Notes: generated by a model from the letters alone, not told the origin. A stretch of 40,904 nt of DNA from Bacteroidales bacterium UBA3816 (GCA_002368955.1 DFDY01000068.1:29029-69932), one strand, 5' to 3'; positions 6,987-15,081 are shown, counted from the stretch's first letter. Numbers and translations: made by a program.

Positions 6987-7364
6987 ATGCAGTATATTGC
7001 CGATTCCGACACCACGCGGGAATTCACACCAACGATAATTGAGAAGCTCCAAGAGGTATACGGCGCGGATGCCGACCTAACGGTCACGTGGCCAGCGTGG
7101 CTGGCCAAAGTATGGCCGGGCGCGGACGCGTGGCAGCGCGCCAACTTCGACCTTCCCGTGATATGCTCACAATTCAACAAATTAAACAATAACACCAAAA
7201 ACAACAGCACCAATGGAACCCAAAACCACACCCCCCAACCCAGCGAACCCAACCGGTTCCCCGTCAGACCCGCGTCCACTCTCGCAAGTGTCGCCAGCCC
7301 TAACGAACTCGAAGCCCTCCAAGGAGTGTTCGACAGCACCCCAGCCACACCCAGTAGACCTTGA
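6987..7364 (+). CDS. C-terminal replication-protein domain ORF, possibly split from the initiator
   Basis: The frame stays open from an ATG at 6735 (inside the upstream gene) to a TGA at 7364. The first internal ATG is at 6987, giving 125 residues. Non-repeat sequence begins after the iterons with EYEEKIVEGLAALYQ and contains TWPAWLAKVWPGADAWQRA, followed by an Asn/Thr/Pro-rich, disordered-looking tail. No convincing ribosome-binding site precedes either ATG. The composition and position suit the C-terminal part of a DnaD-like replication protein whose N-terminus is the winged-helix gene upstream, in another frame. It ends 4 nt before the DnaC-like gene. Whether it is translated on its own, by frameshift or not at all cannot be told. 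Confidence 0.5.
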   Translation: MQYIADSDTTREFTPTIIEKLQEVYGADADLTVTWPAWLAKVWPGADAWQRANFDLPVICSQFNKLNNNTKNNSTNGTQNHTPQPSEPNRFPVRPASTLASVASPNELEALQGVFDSTPATPSRP

Positions 7365-7368
7365 CAAA

Positions 7369-8214
7369 ATGAGTGAAGCCGAATTGGACGGCCTGATTGG
7401 CAACGATGCCGCAAAGGCAGCGACATTTATTGACGATGAAACCGTGACTGCCACGATGGACCCGTTGGATGAGGTGGCAATCTACATCAAAATTATCCAA
7501 TCGAGAACGGGAAAGCTGCTGACGCGTAAAGAGGCCGCGGCCGCCCTGGCAGCAGAACGGCAGGAAGCCGAATACCGGGCAAAGATAAAAGAGTCTAAGA
7601 ACATCGGCAGCCTCACCCCCAATCAGCAGCTTCGAGAGGTGACGGGTATCGTATATAAGGAATACCAGAACCGCGTGCGTCTGCACCTGGGGATATTCAA
7701 GGACAGCGAATCGTTGCGGGCAGGGGCAATATTTGTCAGCAAATGGGTGCTGAATCGCCGCACCATCATGATGAGGCCGTGGCTGATGCTGCGTGGCAAC
7801 GTGGGCACGGGCAAAAGCACCATGTCGTATGCCGTGGCCCAGGCGTGCCAGCAGACGGAACACCGGAGCAGTGAGTTTATCGACGCGCTGACGCTGACGG
7901 ATTTGTACCTCAACGACCGCAAATACTACGAATCATACTACACCAAGCCCATACTTGTAGTCGACGATCTGGGCGCGGAACCTGCCAGCGTCATGTCGTA
8001 TGGCACGCCCGTGAAGCCTGTATCTACGCTGCTGACGATGCGCTACAACAATTGGCTGAAGTTCAAGCTTACTACCATCATAACCACCAACCTGTCGCCT
8101 GAGCAGATAGAAAAGGTGTACGGCGTGCGGTTGTTGGACCGCCTGATGGAGCTGTGCGAGGTGGTTACGTTTGTTGGTGACAGTTACCGATACAACAAGA
8201 AATTTTACGAATAA
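7369..8214 (+). CDS. DnaC-like AAA+ helicase loader
   Basis: A 281-residue ATPase predicted to load the host replicative helicase at the phage origin. In this numbering Walker A is GNVGTGKST (143-151) and Walker B is PILVVDDLGAEP (194-205, DD at 199-200). A sensor-1-like TTIITTNLS and a C-terminal Arg-containing GVRLLDRLMELCEVVTF segment follow, as in the DnaC/IstB family. The ATG at 7369 lies 4 nt after the preceding stop. A longer form from 7213 is open but would add a Pro/Ser-rich stretch read over the previous gene, so I prefer 7369. Together with the iterons it forms the replication module. Confidence 0.88.
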   Translation: MSEAELDGLIGNDAAKAATFIDDETVTATMDPLDEVAIYIKIIQSRTGKLLTRKEAAAALAAERQEAEYRAKIKESKNIGSLTPNQQLREVTGIVYKEYQNRVRLHLGIFKDSESLRAGAIFVSKWVLNRRTIMMRPWLMLRGNVGTGKSTMSYAVAQACQQTEHRSSEFIDALTLTDLYLNDRKYYESYYTKPILVVDDLGAEPASVMSYGTPVKPVSTLLTMRYNNWLKFKLTTIITTNLSPEQIEKVYGVRLLDRLMELCEVVTFVGDSYRYNKKFYE

Positions 8215-8233
8215 CCCATAAAAACATAGAACC

Positions 8234-8620
8234 ATGGCAAAAGAAACAATGCTTAGCAAGATGGGCAAAGTCGATGCCCAGATGAATAAAATTTTTTACA
8301 GCATCGCAAAGCTGGTAAACCATGCCAAAGAGTTGATGAATGATTACCCGGTGAACGGTGTAGAAGTGGTGCTGATGAACCATGTGATAAGTAAAGCAGA
8401 AAAATACATGGATGATCTGCACATCGATGAGCTCAGCGTTATCCACCAAATTGAAACGCGCCGTGTGACTTCGCCCACCCGTGACTATGACCAAACGGCC
8501 ATTGATTTTTGCAGCGGGGTTAAGGACACCATTAACCCTGGCACCGGTGAAATAACCGCCAACTCAAACAAAGAGCCCGGCAATGGGGCTGAAAGCGATG
8601 CAAACAATGACGTGGATTGA
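8234..8620 (+). CDS. Hypothetical early phage protein
   Basis: A 128-residue acidic protein. Residues 1-75 look helical (MLSKMGKVDAQMNKIFYSI), and the C-terminus is polar and probably disordered (NSNKEPGNGAESDANND). I do not recognise a family. It follows the helicase loader by 19 nt and overlaps the next small gene, so it is probably translated with the replication genes. Confidence 0.65.
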   Translation: MAKETMLSKMGKVDAQMNKIFYSIAKLVNHAKELMNDYPVNGVEVVLMNHVISKAEKYMDDLHIDELSVIHQIETRRVTSPTRDYDQTAIDFCSGVKDTINPGTGEITANSNKEPGNGAESDANNDVD

Positions 8621-8780
8621 AGTATTTGAAGCCATCGAGGAAATGCGCAATGCGCAAAAGAATTACTTCCAGACACGGGACCAACATTGGCTGGAGCTGT
8701 CTAAATGGCTGGAGCCACAGGTGGACGATTTGGTGCAGAAATCATTGGATTACCTCCGGTCCCAGCTTCCCAAAAAGTAA
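8598..8780 (+). CDS. Small hypothetical phage protein
   Basis: A 60-residue protein (MQTMTWIEVFEAIEEMRNAQ onwards) predicted to be helical and acidic. It overlaps the 3' end of the preceding gene in another frame. The frame is open from ATG 8583, with further ATGs at 8598 and 8607, and the exact start is uncertain. No known domain. Confidence 0.5.
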   Translation: MQTMTWIEVFEAIEEMRNAQKNYFQTRDQHWLELSKWLEPQVDDLVQKSLDYLRSQLPKK

Positions 8781-8799
8781 CGCCAGTGTAACGACACTA

Positions 8800-8868
8800 T
8801 TTGTTCGATCGTTGTTCGCTTGGTGAACGAACACGGAACGAACAATGAACGAAAAAACAAGGTCGTAT
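8800..8868. promoter_or_regulatory. GTTCG/CGAAC inverted-repeat cluster
   Basis: The gap between 8780 and 8909 carries GTTCG motifs on the left and CGAAC/GAACG motifs on the right of a centre near 8818-8824. It is an imperfect dyad of about 40 bp followed by more GAACG repeats. It could be an operator or a structured leader. No promoter consensus is evident beside it. Confidence 0.4.
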
Positions 8869-8908
8869 CAACAAAGTATCAACACATTAACTATAAAAAT
8901 AGAATTCC

Positions 8909-9259
8909 ATGAAAAAAGTAATCACAAAAAAAACACCCGCCACCAAGCGGTCCCCATTGGCCAAAGCTTTGGAGGAGGCCAACCGCGCCCAGGTGCGACT
9001 GGAACTGAACCTGCCCTCCTTGATGGTGGAGGTTCTGGACCTGCAAAAGAAACTCGAACACCTCCATACCAGCACCACCCGTATGCGTATTGCCGCCATC
9101 GGCACCAATCGGTTGCGCCGCCATTTGGAGGATCTCGAAATTGAGGAAGAATGGTTCTATGGTGCCATGAGCCGCACGCTTCAGATGATGGATTTGTATT
9201 GTCAGACCAACGGTTTGCGGATTAACCAGGGAGAAGAAAAGAAAGGAGGTGAGAAATGA
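8909..9259 (+). CDS. Hypothetical coiled-coil phage protein
   Basis: A 116-residue protein with a Lys/Thr-rich N-terminus (KKVITKKTPATKRSPLAKAL) and long amphipathic helices (LEEANRAQVRLELNLPSLMV, LDLQKKLEHLH, LRRHLEDLEIEEEWFYGAM). I do not recognise the family. A structural or regulatory role is possible. The stop overlaps the start of the next gene (ATGA), and AAAGGAGGTGAG just before it serves as that gene's ribosome-binding site. Confidence 0.65.
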   Translation: MKKVITKKTPATKRSPLAKALEEANRAQVRLELNLPSLMVEVLDLQKKLEHLHTSTTRMRIAAIGTNRLRRHLEDLEIEEEWFYGAMSRTLQMMDLYCQTNGLRINQGEEKKGGEK

Positions 9260-9999
9260 ACAAAACATCTATAGCCTGGACCGAGAGGACTTTTAATCCC
9301 GTCACAGGCTGCACCAAGTATTCGGAAGGTTGCGTCCACTGCTACGCAGAGACATTGACCAGACGTTTCCCCAAGGCGTTCCCGAATGGTTTCGATGTCA
9401 CCCTCCATCCCGAACGTTTGGACGAACCGAAACACGTTAAGAAGCCGAGTATGTTCTTTGTCTGCTCAATGGCTGACCTCTTCCACAAAGATGTGCCATT
9501 TGAGTACATCGACCGCGTGATGCAAACTATAAGAGACTGCCCGCAGCACACATTCCAAATTCTCACCAAGCGCACAATCAGAATGCGAAACTATTTCCTT
9601 ACGAGATTTGTCCCTCGCAACGCTTGGATAGGCACGACCGTTGAGAGTAATAAACAAATTGGACGGATAAAATTATTATCGGGAATAGGTATCTTTGAAA
9701 ACGCCAAGCATTTCCTCTCCTGCGAGCCTCTGCTGTCCGACCTGGGCACCCTCGACCTCTCTGGTATTGATTGGGTGATAGTAGGCGGAGAGTCTGGCAA
9801 CCAGGCACGCCCGATGAAAAAAGAGTGGGTGCTGAACATCAAACGCCAATGTGATGAACAAGGCGTTCCGTTCTTCTTCAAAAGTTGGGGACGCTATGGA
9901 GAGGACGGCAAACCCTGCCCAAAAGACCAGCGCGACCTGCTGGACGGAGTGAAATATCAGGCCTACCCGAAAGGGTGGGAGAAAGGAGAAACAAAATGA
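9256..9999 (+). CDS. Phage Gp37/Gp68-like (DUF5131 family) protein
   Basis: A 247-residue protein matching the DUF5131 (Phage_Gp37Gp68) family, common in phages and mobile elements. The diagnostic N-terminus SIAWTERTFNPVTGC-TKYSEGCVHCYAE carries three cysteines spaced C-x6-C-x2-C, which may bind a metal or iron-sulfur centre. Further family blocks are MFFVCSMADLFHKDVPFEYI, FQILTKRTIRM, NAWIGTTVES and VIVGGESGNQARPM. The biochemical role is unknown to me. It has a strong ribosome-binding site and its stop overlaps the start of the next reading frame. It begins the accessory cassette 9256-12610. Confidence 0.85.
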   Translation: MNKTSIAWTERTFNPVTGCTKYSEGCVHCYAETLTRRFPKAFPNGFDVTLHPERLDEPKHVKKPSMFFVCSMADLFHKDVPFEYIDRVMQTIRDCPQHTFQILTKRTIRMRNYFLTRFVPRNAWIGTTVESNKQIGRIKLLSGIGIFENAKHFLSCEPLLSDLGTLDLSGIDWVIVGGESGNQARPMKKEWVLNIKRQCDEQGVPFFFKSWGRYGEDGKPCPKDQRDLLDGVKYQAYPKGWEKGETK

Positions 10000-10169
10000 G
10001 CACGAATGACTATCGAAAATGCAAAAATTGCGGGTACTATCAAGGTGGAGAATTCTTCACTAACGGATGGTGACACTGGCTTGGCAAACCGAGAAATCCA
10101 AATAGTTACGAATGCGAAGACGGTTTCAAAGAAAAAGAACAGAAAGGAAAATTGCCGTGCAAAAGATAG
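9996..10169 (+). pseudogene. Small Cys-rich protein interrupted by an in-frame TGA
   Basis: From ATG 9996 (overlapping the previous stop) the frame encodes 25 residues with CKNC, then TGA at 10071-10073. It continues for another 31 residues (HWLGKPRNPNSYECEDGF and more) to TAG at 10169. The full frame looks like a four-cysteine metal-binding peptide in which the third cysteine (FFTNGW-x-HW) is replaced by the TGA. TGC or TGT to TGA is a single change. A nonsense mutation is the simplest reading. Readthrough or recoding is possible but without other support. Confidence 0.65.
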
Positions 10170-10831
10170 GATTCTGTGACCGCTATGGTCTAACCAAAGC
10201 CGTACTTAACGGCACCAAAACAATGACACGGAGGCTCGAAAAGGCACTTGAACGTACTGTTGAAGATTACAAAAAAAAGTATAGTGAAGAGCCTGTTATA
10301 AAATATCAAGAGTGGGTAAAAGAGGGGAATTTCCTTAGAGTCCATTGCGAACATGCTCTCTTATCATTCCAAACCCGCTACAAACTTGGTGAAGTTGTGG
10401 CCGTGGCACAAGCATACAAAGACATTGAAGAATACAATCCGGACTCATACGAAGATGTTATGCTTGACCAAGGAACAATCTGCGAATCATCACATCCATA
10501 CTCTCATCTTATGAGAAGCGGTGGATGGGATAATAAAATGTTCGTCCGTCCCGACCTCATGCCCCACCAAATCAAAATCACTGACATACGCATTGAGCGG
10601 TTGCATGACATTAGCGACGAGGACTGCATAAAAGAGGGCATACTGCATAGCGACAAATACGCAATGCCTTACGGCATCCCAGATTCCAAAGCACCCAATG
10701 GAGGATTTTTCTGGCATTCATTCCCCCGAGAAGCCTTCGCAGCCCTCATCAACCGCCCAGGTGTCGGTCGCAAAGGTCTGTGGGAGTCCAACCCTTTTGT
10801 CGTGGTGTACGAATTTAAACTTCTAAAGTAA
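10157..10831 (+). CDS. ASCH-domain-like phage protein
   Basis: A 224-residue protein resembling phage ASCH-type proteins, a PUA-like fold thought to bind RNA or modified bases. Family features are the start block KAVLNGTKTMTRRLE, the RYKLGEVVAVAQAY strand, the ITDIRIERLHDISDEDCIKE block, and the end FVVVYEF. Residues FPREAFAALINR and GLWESNPF complete the fold. The start chosen is GTG 10157, preceded by AGAAAGGAAA. An upstream ATG at 10112 lies inside the preceding gene and would add only a basic stretch read out of frame. It overlaps the next gene (TAATG). Function inferred from family only. Confidence 0.7.
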   Translation: MQKIGFCDRYGLTKAVLNGTKTMTRRLEKALERTVEDYKKKYSEEPVIKYQEWVKEGNFLRVHCEHALLSFQTRYKLGEVVAVAQAYKDIEEYNPDSYEDVMLDQGTICESSHPYSHLMRSGGWDNKMFVRPDLMPHQIKITDIRIERLHDISDEDCIKEGILHSDKYAMPYGIPDSKAPNGGFFWHSFPREAFAALINRPGVGRKGLWESNPFVVVYEFKLLK

Positions 10832-11010
10832 TGAAAATAAGAAGAAAAATCACCAGGCTATATCTTGGCGAGGGTATCATAAGATACACGGTACAGAATA
10901 AGTTCAGATGGTGGCAAAGGTGGCACTATATGATGGACGGTAACTACCCAAGACTTTTCAGTGCAGAAGAATTACATCTTCTCGGAATAAAACCGAAAAC
11001 GATTAAATAA
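10831..11010 (+). CDS. Small basic hypothetical protein
   Basis: A 59-residue basic protein rich in Arg, Lys and Trp (FRWWQRWHYMMDGNYPRLFS). Its ATG at 10831 shares bases with the previous stop (TAATG), so it is translationally coupled. No known domain, but the tight coupling supports a real gene. Confidence 0.6.
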   Translation: MKIRRKITRLYLGEGIIRYTVQNKFRWWQRWHYMMDGNYPRLFSAEELHLLGIKPKTIK

Positions 11011-11018
11011 CAATCAAT

Positions 11019-11384
11019 ATGGAAACAAATAAACCGAAAGAAATGAGCAACATAATAGATGAATTGAGAAAAAGATACGGCTTTAACTCTCGCGTTGAGC
11101 ATGTAAGGTGTGCAGTGTGTGGGAAAGAAATTGAGGCTCCACGTATAGTATTAGACAAAGAAATAAAAATCTTGAAGCCCTTTTGTGGCACCCACACAGT
11201 ATTTCTAACCCAATGGTTATTGCACCATGGTTGGCATGTCACCAAACGGGAGGCAAATCCATCAGGAGCGTTTCTTTGTCCTGATTGTTATGCCGGACAG
11301 CCAGAATACAACGAAGCACCTTACGCCGCTGATTGGTGCGAACAAGCCGAGAAATGGATGCATGAAAATAACGGAATACGATAA
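11019..11384 (+). CDS. Zinc-finger-like hypothetical protein
   Basis: A 121-residue protein with CAVC (VRCAVCGKEIEAPR) and CPDC (FLCPDCYAGQPE) pairs and an additional Cys/His segment (KPFCGTHTVF). It resembles a zinc-ribbon or treble-clef protein. I do not recognise a precise family. It sits in the A+T-richer accessory cassette, 8 nt after the preceding small gene. A nucleic-acid-binding role is plausible. Confidence 0.65.
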   Translation: METNKPKEMSNIIDELRKRYGFNSRVEHVRCAVCGKEIEAPRIVLDKEIKILKPFCGTHTVFLTQWLLHHGWHVTKREANPSGAFLCPDCYAGQPEYNEAPYAADWCEQAEKWMHENNGIR

Positions 11385-11404
11385 CCGATTAAAACCAAGA
11401 AACA

Positions 11405-11614
11405 ATGACGGACAAGAAATGCCCAAAATGCGGGAGCCGAAATTTTCAAATTAGTGACTACTTCACTCGCGCGTACATCTACGAGGTTAAAGATGGCATC
11501 GTGGAGGCAGAGGGTATTGGTGAAGAATCGGAACACGTAAGGACGATATGCGTGTGCCGTGACTGCAACCACCAGTGGCACCCGAAACGGTTTGAGTATT
11601 CTATTGACAAATAA
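11405..11614 (+). CDS. Zinc-ribbon protein
   Basis: A 69-residue zinc-ribbon peptide: CPKCGSRNF at the N-terminus and CVCRDCNHQWHPKRF near the C-terminus supply two CxxC pairs. Such ribbons bind nucleic acids or act as adaptors. It is the third Cys-rich small protein in this cassette, after 9996-10169 and 11019-11384. Confidence 0.7.
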   Translation: MTDKKCPKCGSRNFQISDYFTRAYIYEVKDGIVEAEGIGEESEHVRTICVCRDCNHQWHPKRFEYSIDK

Positions 11615-11719
11615 TATGGCCATTTTGTCTGTTTGCCATCTTGTTATTGTTTCCTATTAGAGTTCTTATTTGGTTGTTTTACAGAGAATGAAATATATCA
11701 ACGAAAAACTCAACGAATT

Positions 11720-12610
11720 ATGAATAAAATCTTAAACATGGACTGCATCGATTACATGCACTCCCTGCCTGATGAGAGTATAGACTTTGTGCTTACGTCT
11801 CCGCCATACGACACCATGCGCCTATACAAGCGCAAAGTGACTTGGAACTTCGATAAGTTCAAAGAAGTAGCAAACCAGCTAGTGCGCTGCATCAAGCCGG
11901 GCAGCACCATTGTTTGGGTCGTTGGCGATGAGACCATTGACCACAATGAGACCGGCACATCGTTCCGTCAGGCCCTATACTTCAAGGAACTTGGGCTGAA
12001 CCTGTACGACACCATGATTTTTGAAAAGGTCAACCCGTTACCAGGCTTCAAACCTTCCTTGTACCGCCAATGTTTTGAATACATATTCGTCTTATGCAAG
12101 GGTAAAATGAGGGTATTTAATCCCATCCTTGTAGATACCACAACCAAGATGACCACATACCGCAAGGCCAACAAGTGGAGCATGGAGAATGGGAGGACAA
12201 CCAGTGGCGAACGGAAGAGGCCGACACCGGCGCAGAGGTTTCACAACAACATCTTCCGCTATAATGTCGGAGGTGTCAAGGTAGACCATCCGGCCACGTT
12301 CCCCATCCAGTTGGCAAAGGACATGATCTATACCTACACCGAGGTGGGCATGACGGTATATGACCCGTTTGCAGGGTCAGGCACAACCAACATTGCGGCG
12401 TATGAGCTGGAACGTGACTGCATCGGAACCGATGTTGTGGAAGAATATGCAACCATGGCAAACAAAAGGTTGGCCGTAATCATGAATCAACAACTTATAC
12501 CTTTTGACAAAGAAACAATCACCTGTGACGTTGATAAGGTGCCCAATGGCCAGCGAGAGCTCCACACCTGCTGCCTGTATGAACCTAATGAGGCGTTAGA
12601 ATTGGTGTGA
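11720..12610 (+). CDS. Beta-class DNA methyltransferase
   Basis: A 296-residue SAM-dependent DNA methyltransferase acting on an exocyclic amino group (N4-cytosine or N6-adenine). The catalytic motif IV TSPPY (26-30) precedes the SAM-binding motif I DPFAGSGTT (215-223), the order of the beta class. The final block CIGTDVVEEYATMANKRL is also typical. An upstream extension to 11633 is open but non-family, so ATG 11720 is chosen. No restriction endonuclease lies beside it, so it is likely an orphan phage enzyme that protects phage DNA or affects gene expression. The target sequence cannot be read from the gene. Confidence 0.9.
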   Translation: MNKILNMDCIDYMHSLPDESIDFVLTSPPYDTMRLYKRKVTWNFDKFKEVANQLVRCIKPGSTIVWVVGDETIDHNETGTSFRQALYFKELGLNLYDTMIFEKVNPLPGFKPSLYRQCFEYIFVLCKGKMRVFNPILVDTTTKMTTYRKANKWSMENGRTTSGERKRPTPAQRFHNNIFRYNVGGVKVDHPATFPIQLAKDMIYTYTEVGMTVYDPFAGSGTTNIAAYELERDCIGTDVVEEYATMANKRLAVIMNQQLIPFDKETITCDVDKVPNGQRELHTCCLYEPNEALELV

Positions 12611-12659
12611 TATGCTTATCATAAGCCACAAACCGAGAAAATTAAAACACAAACAAACT

Positions 12660-12854
12660 ATGGATACTACGTTTTGCAAAAGTATTAATTGCCCGCTGCT
12701 GGTTATCGAGCAGCGGGCCACATGGTGCGGGGATCCCCTGTACCATGAACACGCCCTGCCACCGGGATTGGTGGATGGTAAGAAGTGCACGGAACGGCGG
12801 CTGGCATTGGGCTGTATTGTAACTGACCTAAAATTGAAAGGAGTAAAGAAATGA
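12660..12854 (+). CDS. Small Cys-containing hypothetical protein
   Basis: A 64-residue protein starting MDTTFCKSINCPLLVIEQRA, with CKSINC and two more cysteines (TWCG, KKCTE), possibly metal-binding. The frame is open from 12612, but ATG 12660 begins the compositionally protein-like part. It overlaps the PcfK-like gene by 4 nt, with AAAGGAGTAAAG before that gene's start. Confidence 0.6.
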   Translation: MDTTFCKSINCPLLVIEQRATWCGDPLYHEHALPPGLVDGKKCTERRLALGCIVTDLKLKGVKK

Positions 12855-13396
12855 TCACACAACAATTCAAGGATAAATTAACCATGCTTCTGAACCAGCG
12901 CGCCGCTGAAGATGAGCTGTTCGCCCAGGAACTGAAAAAGGAAAATAAGAGCATCGATGAGTGTTGCAAATATGTGATGGGGGAAGTTACCGAATGGTTC
13001 GACAAAAACAAGGGTTCAGCCCTGGGGATGGACGATTCGGAGGTGCTGGCCATGGCCGTGCACTACTACGATGAGGATGATATCAAGGTTAAAAAAGCCA
13101 GTGCCAAGGTGGTGACAGTTGCCACCGATGACAAGCCGGCCACCGCCACAAACAACAGCAAGCCGGCACCCGTCGAATACAAACCCACGGAAGAAGAAGT
13201 GGAGGCAGCACGTAAGAAAGCCATTGCAAAGCTGGAAAAGGAAATCTACAACAACCCGTCCCAAAATGATAAAACGGCCGCCACCAAAGCAGCCCGCGCC
13301 CGGATGGAAAAGGACGCAATAGCAGCCATCAAGAAAGCCAACAGTGGCCTGAAGAAAGTAACGCCCGTCGAGGGACAATACGAACTATTCAAATAA
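12851..13396 (+). CDS. PcfK-like protein
   Basis: A 181-residue protein. Residues 1-75 match the PcfK-like family known from conjugative plasmids and phages: FKDKLTMLLNQRAAEDELFA, the SIDECCKYVMGEV block and EVLAMAVHYYDEDDIKV. An Ala/Lys/Thr-rich linker follows, then a helical tail ending PVEGQYELF. Biochemical function is unknown. It lies directly before a PcfJ-like gene, the usual pairing, which supports both calls. Confidence 0.85.
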   Translation: MITQQFKDKLTMLLNQRAAEDELFAQELKKENKSIDECCKYVMGEVTEWFDKNKGSALGMDDSEVLAMAVHYYDEDDIKVKKASAKVVTVATDDKPATATNNSKPAPVEYKPTEEEVEAARKKAIAKLEKEIYNNPSQNDKTAATKAARARMEKDAIAAIKKANSGLKKVTPVEGQYELFK

Positions 13397-13403
13397 CAGC
13401 ACC

Positions 13404-14813
13404 ATGAAAGCAAGAACATCATTTGAAAAAATGGCTGAGGCTGCCAGCCAGCGGAACAGGCCCTCAATATCGGATGCCCAATTCCGCTGGGGGTGTGAAC
13501 ATTGCTTTGAACACAACGCCCTGATGCGCCGGCGTTCCGATTGCGAATTCATCTGCATGGAGTGTGGGGAGAAATTCGCCTATACGGAAACGGCCGTATC
13601 AGAACTGGCTGCTGTGGTGATTGAAATCTTTGTCACGTGCCCCCATTGCGGCCGCAAATTAAAGGTGGTGGTATCACCCAATAGGAAGAATGCGATATCG
13701 CATGTATCGTCCATGCAAATATTGGCGGTGTGGGACGGAATGCAAGTTGTTAGAACCATCCACCTATTCCAAAGAACCAAACCAGGGGAACGTGCCATGT
13801 ACCACTATAGCGAGGTAATCCGGCGTTTCGTCATCCCCGTGGACGGGAAGCATTCCGACAAAAGGAACGCCAACCACAAAGAGGTGGTGATGGCCCGCAG
13901 CCGTACCGTGTGCCACGGGTATTCTGACGTATTCAGAACCGATACCCCAATCACCCTTAAAGAGGACGGGGAATACTACGACTTTGAGCCCATGTGCGTG
14001 TATCCCAGAATGTCCGTGTTGTCCATTCTCACCCGTAACGGCTTCAGCAGTAAATTGTGTGGCGAATGGCGCAATAAGTCTATCAGGCCCACGACTGCCA
14101 TACGCCGACTGTTGGAAAGTCCCCATTACGAAACCATAGCAAAAACAAAACGATACGACCTGTGGTATCATCTGGGTGAAGTGTTCGGCATGGAGGAAGT
14201 GACCATGATATGGCCGCAGATCAGACTTGTGTTGCGTCACGAATACCGTATCAAGGATTACGGAATGTGGCAAGATACCCTCGACATGGTTAGGGAATTA
14301 GAGCTCGACACCCACAGCCCAAAGTACATATTGCCGGATAACCTCAAAGCACTCCATGATGAGTTGGCCCACCGCCTCGACGTGATACGCAAACGTGAAG
14401 AAGAAGAAAAACGGCGTGCCAGGATACGCGCCCAAAAAGAGTGGGAAAGCACCTACCAAAAAGTGTTTGGCGGTCTACTCGAATATCATCTGGAGGTGGG
14501 GGACCTGGATATCCAACCGTTGCACAACTACGACGAATTTTGCGATGAAGGGGACGCAATGCACCATTGCGTGGAAACCTATTGGAAGCGCAAAGACAGC
14601 TACATCCTCAGCGTAAAAAGCAACGGCAAACGTCTGGCCACCGTGGAACTATCCATGAGTGATTTCCACATCAGACAATGCCGTGGGAAATGCAACAACA
14701 GGCCGGCGCGGTACGATGAGATCTGCGGGCTGCTCAGAGCTCAGCAGGCTAACTTCATGAAGTTAAAACCACAGCTGCAAAGAAAGAAAGGAGTGAAACA
14801 TGAAAGTGTGTAA
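13404..14813 (+). CDS. PcfJ-like protein
   Basis: A 469-residue protein of the PcfJ-like family. N-terminal cysteine pairs (CEHC, CMEC, then CPHC) suggest zinc binding in residues 1-90. A charged helical stretch follows around 325-355 (RKREEEEKRRARIRAQK). The family hallmark near the C-terminus is FCDEGDAMHHCVETYWKRK, then SYILSV, ATVELSM and QCRGKCNNRPA. PcfJ was named from plasmid pCF10 and the family is widespread in Bacteroidales phages and conjugative elements. The activity is not known. It follows the PcfK-like gene by 7 nt and overlaps the next gene by 14 nt. Confidence 0.88.
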   Translation: MKARTSFEKMAEAASQRNRPSISDAQFRWGCEHCFEHNALMRRRSDCEFICMECGEKFAYTETAVSELAAVVIEIFVTCPHCGRKLKVVVSPNRKNAISHVSSMQILAVWDGMQVVRTIHLFQRTKPGERAMYHYSEVIRRFVIPVDGKHSDKRNANHKEVVMARSRTVCHGYSDVFRTDTPITLKEDGEYYDFEPMCVYPRMSVLSILTRNGFSSKLCGEWRNKSIRPTTAIRRLLESPHYETIAKTKRYDLWYHLGEVFGMEEVTMIWPQIRLVLRHEYRIKDYGMWQDTLDMVRELELDTHSPKYILPDNLKALHDELAHRLDVIRKREEEEKRRARIRAQKEWESTYQKVFGGLLEYHLEVGDLDIQPLHNYDEFCDEGDAMHHCVETYWKRKDSYILSVKSNGKRLATVELSMSDFHIRQCRGKCNNRPARYDEICGLLRAQQANFMKLKPQLQRKKGVKHESV

Positions 14814-15081
14814 CAGCATCGTGGGTATGGAGGGGTTTGTGTTCCGGCTCGACAACATACAATACTTGCATAAGATTGGGGAAACCATTCTGCGTTTGGG
14901 CTTCACGGCAAAGCACGTCGATATCACCTGGGCCCCACCATGCGACGGCCGGATGGGCGTTGTACAAAGCACGAGAACACGGGATGAGGAATATAAAAAG
15001 CTGGCCGCTTACATGTTTCAGCAAGCAACATACAAAACAAAAACATTAACCATCAAAACAACGATTTATGGACTTAATTAA
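14800..15081 (+). CDS. Hypothetical phage protein
   Basis: A 93-residue protein of unknown family (LRLGFTAKHVDITWAPPCDG in its middle), probably a small alpha/beta fold. It overlaps both the PcfJ-like gene upstream and the coiled-coil gene downstream by 14 nt. A ribosome-binding site, AAAGGAG, precedes its ATG. No function can be assigned. Confidence 0.65.
   Translation: MKVCNSIVGMEGFVFRLDNIQYLHKIGETILRLGFTAKHVDITWAPPCDGRMGVVQSTRTRDEEYKKLAAYMFQQATYKTKTLTIKTTIYGLN

Noticed and set aside
8845..9144. 99-codon + frame beginning at 8845
   Set aside because: It overlaps the better gene at 8909-9259 in another frame and its Pro/Gly/His-rich translation looks like a shadow.
11633..11719. Extended N-terminus of the methyltransferase from 11633
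   Set aside because: The extra 29 residues are hydrophobic and Cys/Phe-rich and not part of the family. ATG 11720 starts the conserved core.
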